From an uncultured Ruminococcus sp. (GTDB taxonomy: Bacteria > Bacillota > Clostridia > Oscillospirales > Acutalibacteraceae), in NCBI GenBank assembly GCA_937892835.1, contig CALBHM010000480.1, forward strand, positions 1 through 17,122: a DNA stretch of 17,122 nt. The letters run 5' to 3'. The notes beneath the pieces were generated by a model that was not told where the DNA came from, searched no databases, and saw only the letters and a program-made list of their open reading frames with translations. Made by a program: the position numbers and the translations under genes. Each line of letters opens with the position of its first letter. The stretch's first letter is position 1. Below are positions 14,099 to 17,122 of this stretch, piece by piece.

Positions 14099-14127
14099 TT
14101 GCACGACTTTTTCTTTGATGATATAAT
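14099..14127 (+). promoter_or_regulatory. Sigma-A-type promoter of the lipase/HD-domain operon
   Basis: TTGCAC (14099-14104) and a perfect TATAAT (14122-14127) are spaced 17 bases apart, 30 bases before the ATG at 14158. Confidence 0.68.
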
Positions 14128-14157
14128 GAAAATATAAATCGAACAGGAGTGGGTTTT

Positions 14158-16071
14158 ATGAAGAAATTTATTGCGGTTTTTCTCAGCCTTGTTATTGCCT
14201 TGACACTGAGCGTGCAGACATTTGCTGTTGAGGTCAAGCGTGACGAATTCTATCCGATTATAATTGTGCCCGGCTATTCCTCATCCGGACTTTATATGAA
14301 CAATGAGGACGGCACAAAAACCCATGTTTGGGGCATTGATACCAATTTGATTCTTAAAAGAGTGCTTGCCCGTTCGATAGACCTTGCCAAAAGTATAGGT
14401 GAGCTGACAAAGGGCAATGCAAAATATATTGCGGACACCGTCGGCGGCGAATTTGCCGAGATGTTTGAGCATATGCGCTGCAATCCGGACGGTTCAAGCG
14501 TTTATGACGTGCATACATATACGTCTACTGCGGCCGATTCGAGTAATACATATTTGCTTGCCAATGAGGACGGCAAGTACATGTATGAGCAGGAAATTAT
14601 GGGTATGTACGGCAGCTACATCGGCGATGACTGGAATGATTATATTTTCAATTTCAGCACCGATTTCAGAATGAATGTTGAAAAGTGCGCCGCAGACCTT
14701 GATAAATACATTGACAGCGTGCTTGAATACACGGGTGCGGAAAAGGTTAATCTCTATTGCGTCAGCCACGGCGGACAAGTCGGAGCTACCTTCCTTAACC
14801 TTTACGGTGAAAAGAAAGCTGACAAGCTCAATAATGTTCTCTTGACGGTTCCGGCCATTGGCGGCTCGCCCGTCGCATACGGCTTTTTTACCGGAGATAT
14901 AAAGTTTGATGAAGAAAATCTTCTTTATTTTATCGAGAACGGCATGATGTTTGAAAATGATTATCACTGGCTTTTATCGAATGAAAACCTCGATTTTCTT
15001 GATGATATTCTTCATTATTTTCTTCCATATGTCCGTCACATAATGGAGTTTTGGGGCAGTATGTGGGATTTTGTCCCTGCCGAGGAGTATGACAAGGTTC
15101 GTGACGGCTATCTTGACGGCAACGCTTCGGCCGAGCTGATAAAGAGAACGGATCGCTTTCATCATGAAATCTATCCGAGCATGACGAAAAAATTGCAGGC
15201 ATGTGTCGATGCAGGAATAAATGTGTATATCATCGCCGGCACGGGTAATAGAGATATTATCGGCTACAAGGCGACGGGAGATGCGATAATTTCCACTCCG
15301 TCCTCGACCGGCGCAACCTGTGCGCCTTATGGCGAAAGATTTAATGACGGATACAAGACTCTCGGTACGGTTTGTGAAAATAAATCGCACAACCATCTTT
15401 CTCCGTCAATGGAGGTTGACGCTTCAACGGCTTATTTGCCGGAATACACTTGGTTTGTTGACGGTTTCTATCACGGAATGACGATAAAGAGCGACTACAA
15501 TACGGACCTTATCACAACGCTGATGTATAACGACGAGCGTGCCGATATTTATACTTATCCCGAGTTCCCGCAGTTCCATGCAGACACAAACCGATGTCAA
15601 GCTGTTTTTGCAAGGTTCAATAACAGTGTTGAGGGCTATGTTTCGGACGGCGATAATGCCTTAATAATCGAGAATTGCTCAAAAAAATATGATTTGAGAA
15701 TTGTTTCCGTTTCGTGCGGCGGCATGGATATAAAACTTGACAACGGCTTTATGAAAGCGGTTCCTGTCGGAGGAAGAATCGAAATTCCATTCACAGGCGA
15801 TATCCCGAATGTTTCCGGAGTTAAAACACAGGTGACGGTCAATTACATTCAGGTCGGGGCGGTCACGCCGTTCGGCTCGAGAACATTTGATTTCACGATA
15901 ATGAATGGAAATAATGTTGATTTTGACAGCGAAAATCCGATTGTGAATAGCGATTTGTCGCAGGACATGCTGCTTGAAACAATACTTAAAATTATTCCGT
16001 CTCTCGGCTTGCAAAAGCTGGCAGTATTGGTGTATAATACCGTCAAAGCATTGCTTATCAACTTTTTATAA
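14158..16071 (+). CDS. Secreted alpha/beta hydrolase, LCAT/PGAP1-like lipase or esterase
   Basis: A 637-residue exported protein. Residues 1-23 are a signal peptide (MKKF, a hydrophobic core, cleavage after QTFA). The hydrolase begins YPIIIVPGYSSSGLY (about 32-46), where the loop after the first strand would form the oxyanion hole. The nucleophile elbow is VNLYCVSHGGQVG with Ser203; the usual GxSxG is CxSxG here. Likely catalytic Asp375 lies in ATGDAIISTPSS, placed like the LCAT-family GDGTVP loop, and His439 in DGFYHGM. From about residue 495 a beta-rich domain (SVSCGGMDIKLDNG, VGGRIEIPFTGD) follows, then a hydrophobic helix-forming C-terminus (about 605-637), perhaps for membrane or lipid contact. 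The start follows AGGAG by 10 bases; the in-frame GTG at 14149 is less likely. The HD gene is 13 bases downstream. The natural substrate is unknown. Confidence 0.83.
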   Translation: MKKFIAVFLSLVIALTLSVQTFAVEVKRDEFYPIIIVPGYSSSGLYMNNEDGTKTHVWGIDTNLILKRVLARSIDLAKSIGELTKGNAKYIADTVGGEFAEMFEHMRCNPDGSSVYDVHTYTSTAADSSNTYLLANEDGKYMYEQEIMGMYGSYIGDDWNDYIFNFSTDFRMNVEKCAADLDKYIDSVLEYTGAEKVNLYCVSHGGQVGATFLNLYGEKKADKLNNVLLTVPAIGGSPVAYGFFTGDIKFDEENLLYFIENGMMFENDYHWLLSNENLDFLDDILHYFLPYVRHIMEFWGSMWDFVPAEEYDKVRDGYLDGNASAELIKRTDRFHHEIYPSMTKKLQACVDAGINVYIIAGTGNRDIIGYKATGDAIISTPSSTGATCAPYGERFNDGYKTLGTVCENKSHNHLSPSMEVDASTAYLPEYTWFVDGFYHGMTIKSDYNTDLITTLMYNDERADIYTYPEFPQFHADTNRCQAVFARFNNSVEGYVSDGDNALIIENCSKKYDLRIVSVSCGGMDIKLDNGFMKAVPVGGRIEIPFTGDIPNVSGVKTQVTVNYIQVGAVTPFGSRTFDFTIMNGNNVDFDSENPIVNSDLSQDMLLETILKIIPSLGLQKLAVLVYNTVKALLINFL

Positions 16072-16084
16072 GAGGTGTTAATGT

Positions 16085-16669
16085 ATGAAAAGCAATATCA
16101 CAAGAGATGAAGCCTTTGAACTTCTGAAAAAGTACAACAGCGAAAGATTTCACATTCAGCACGGTTTGACCGTTGAAGGTGTTATGAGATGGTATGCAAA
16201 CGATCTCGGCTACGGTGACGATGCGGAATTCTGGGGCATAGTCGGTTTGCTTCACGACATAGATTTTGAGCAATATCCCGAAGAGCATTGTATCAAAGCT
16301 CCGGAGCTTCTCAGGGAGGCCGGTGTCGGTGAGGATATGATTCATGCAATCTGCTCTCACGGCTATGATTTGACGGTCGACATTAAGCCGGAGCATGAAA
16401 TGGAAAAGGTGCTCTATGCAACGGACGAGCTTACCGGTCTTATCGGTGCGGCGGCACTTATGAGACCCTCAAAGAGCGTTATGGATATGGAGGTCAAGAG
16501 CCTCAAGAAAAAGTATAAGGATAAAAAGTTTGCCGCAGGCTGTTCCCGTGATGTTATCGAAAAAGGAGCGGAAATGCTCGGCTGGGATTTGCCCACGCTT
16601 TGGGAAAAGACGATTGAGGCAATGCGTTCGTGCGAGGCGGATATCGCAAAGACAATGGAAACAATTTGA
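16085..16669 (+). CDS. HD-domain protein (metal-dependent phosphohydrolase family)
   Basis: A 194-residue soluble protein with HD-superfamily metal ligands: His26 in FHIQHGLTVEGVMRWYA, His57-Asp58 in GIVGLLHDIDFEQYPEEH, a further His in ICSHGYD near residue 92, and Asp114 in YATDELTGLIGA. The order H...HD...H...D fits a one- or two-metal phosphohydrolase, most often acting on nucleotides or phosphate esters. LLHDIDFEQYP is typical of a common clostridial subfamily without a known substrate. The C-terminal part is helical with a Lys-rich stretch (KSLKKKYKDKK). AGAGGTG, partly in the lipase stop region, precedes the ATG at 16085; an ATG at 16081 is out of frame. It is cotranscribed with the lipase-like gene by position, yet cytoplasmic, so a shared pathway is not obvious. 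Confidence 0.88.
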   Translation: MKSNITRDEAFELLKKYNSERFHIQHGLTVEGVMRWYANDLGYGDDAEFWGIVGLLHDIDFEQYPEEHCIKAPELLREAGVGEDMIHAICSHGYDLTVDIKPEHEMEKVLYATDELTGLIGAAALMRPSKSVMDMEVKSLKKKYKDKKFAAGCSRDVIEKGAEMLGWDLPTLWEKTIEAMRSCEADIAKTMETI

Positions 16670-16686
16670 CAATAATTAATATTTTT

Positions 16687-16718
16687 TCAGCACATCTTCG
16701 GGTGTGCTGATTTTTTTT
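16687..16718 (+). terminator. Intrinsic terminator of the lipase/HD-domain operon
   Basis: A 10-bp stem (16687-16696 with 16701-16710) closes a TTCG tetraloop and runs into eight T. It starts 18 bases after the HD-gene stop. A weaker 5-bp hairpin with a TTTTTT tail (16729-16749) follows and may act as a backup. Confidence 0.9.
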
Positions 16719-16842
16719 GCGAAAAAGGCCGTCTTTGGGCGGATTTTTTCAGAAAATCTCTTTAGAATGTGAAAAAAGCCTTTTGAGAATTATTATTGAC
16801 GTGTCGGTTGTGAAGCCGAAATAAATTTATCAGGAGGTTAAT

Positions 16843-17122
16843 ATGAACACTTTTTCAGAAAAGGTTTTATCCGTCGGGGAAGTAAGGACTGCTCTGCGAT
16901 GTATGCAATTGGGTGATCTTTCGGTCGATGAGGCTTTGGATTGTCTTGATGATTTTGCTTTCCGAATTCGCAATGTCACAATGGCTAAGATTGTTGAAGA
17001 TATTATCGAGAATGAGCTGACACCCGAACAGACGGAGGTCATGAAATTGTATCTTTATGAGAATATGGGAGTCATGCAAATCAGTCGTATTTTTGATATG
17101 TCACAGGCGGCAGTCTCAAAGC
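16843..17122 (+). CDS. Short protein with sigma-70 region 4-like helix-turn-helix (cut by window edge)
   Basis: The ATG at 16843 is preceded by a near-perfect CAGGAGG 5 bases upstream, and the frame is open for 93 codons to the end of the window. Residues 1-57 form charged helices (VRTALRCMQLGDLSVDEA, then FAFRIRNVTMAKIVEDI). From about residue 61, LTPEQTEVMKLYLYENMG, followed by VMQISRIFDMSQAAVSK, matches the region 4 helix-turn-helix of sigma factors: a first helix typical of LTxxQ...LxLY, then a turn and the recognition helix SQAAVSK. No region 2 precedes it, so it is not a complete sigma factor. It may be an HTH regulator that borrowed the fold, or a YlxM- or phage-type sigma-4 protein. 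A weak TTGACG (16796-16801) may be its -35 box, without a clear -10. The C-terminus is not visible. Confidence 0.72.
   Translation, partial: MNTFSEKVLSVGEVRTALRCMQLGDLSVDEALDCLDDFAFRIRNVTMAKIVEDIIENELTPEQTEVMKLYLYENMGVMQISRIFDMSQAAVSK

Noticed and set aside
13538..14104. 188-codon minus-strand frame across the DUF1015 end and its terminator
   Set aside because: It crosses a strong intrinsic terminator and is antisense to conserved codons; no start signal.
14494..14967. 157-codon minus-strand frame inside the lipase-like gene
   Set aside because: Shadow frame with no start signal; the plus strand has a signal peptide and hydrolase motifs.
1..17122. CRISPR arrays, tRNAs, rRNAs, insertion sequences, attachment sites
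   Set aside because: No spaced direct-repeat array, cloverleaf, transposase motif or flanking long inverted repeats were found on reading.

Overview
The window reads as chromosome of a low-to-mid GC Bacillota, most likely a gut Clostridia of the Ruminococcaceae/Oscillospirales type. The basis is strong AGGAGG-type ribosome sites, sigma-A promoters with 17-18 base spacers, U-tract terminators, a PduL-type phosphotransacylase, a divergent second type IIA topoisomerase pair, and a VTC/DUF4956/CotH cassette. The taxon is an inference, because no rRNA or other marker gene is present. I see no tRNA, rRNA, CRISPR array, transposase or prophage structural gene.

Layout. Positions 1-1377 hold a leftward operon driven by a good promoter at 1349-1377: a DUF2238/YjdF-like membrane protein, then an unlisted 31-residue membrane peptide whose ATG overlaps the upstream stop as ATGA, then the start of a secreted CHAP-type cysteine amidase cut by the left edge. 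From 1409 rightward: pduL with its own promoter and terminator; a two-gene operon for a divergent topoisomerase IV-like ParE/ParC pair (2228-6462); an intergenic stretch with three consecutive hairpins; and secG with tandem terminators.

Positions 7141-10560 hold a VTC-domain protein, a DUF4956 membrane protein and a secreted or membrane-bound CotH-kinase protein. The CotH gene ends early at 10418. Its evident C-terminal membrane anchor continues in another frame to 10560, just after a 24-base tandem repeat, so it is frameshifted, truncated, or carries a base error. A shared 12-bp hairpin separates it from the convergent pncB gene (NAD salvage, leftward), whose promoter is overlapped by an inverted repeat that recurs upstream.

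From 12300 rightward, several short units each have their own promoter and terminator: a small XRE-type regulator, a DUF1015 protein, and an operon of a secreted lipase-like alpha/beta hydrolase plus an HD-domain protein. The window ends in a short protein with a sigma-70 region 4-like helix-turn-helix, cut by the right edge.

Functions thus cover envelope and surface (CHAP, DUF2238, SecG, CotH cassette, lipase), DNA topology, acyl-phosphate metabolism and NAD salvage. Nothing here is a proven new system. The best candidates for novelty are the CotH frameshift and cassette, the divergent topoisomerase pair, the coupled 31-residue membrane peptide, and the paired inverted repeats at pncB.
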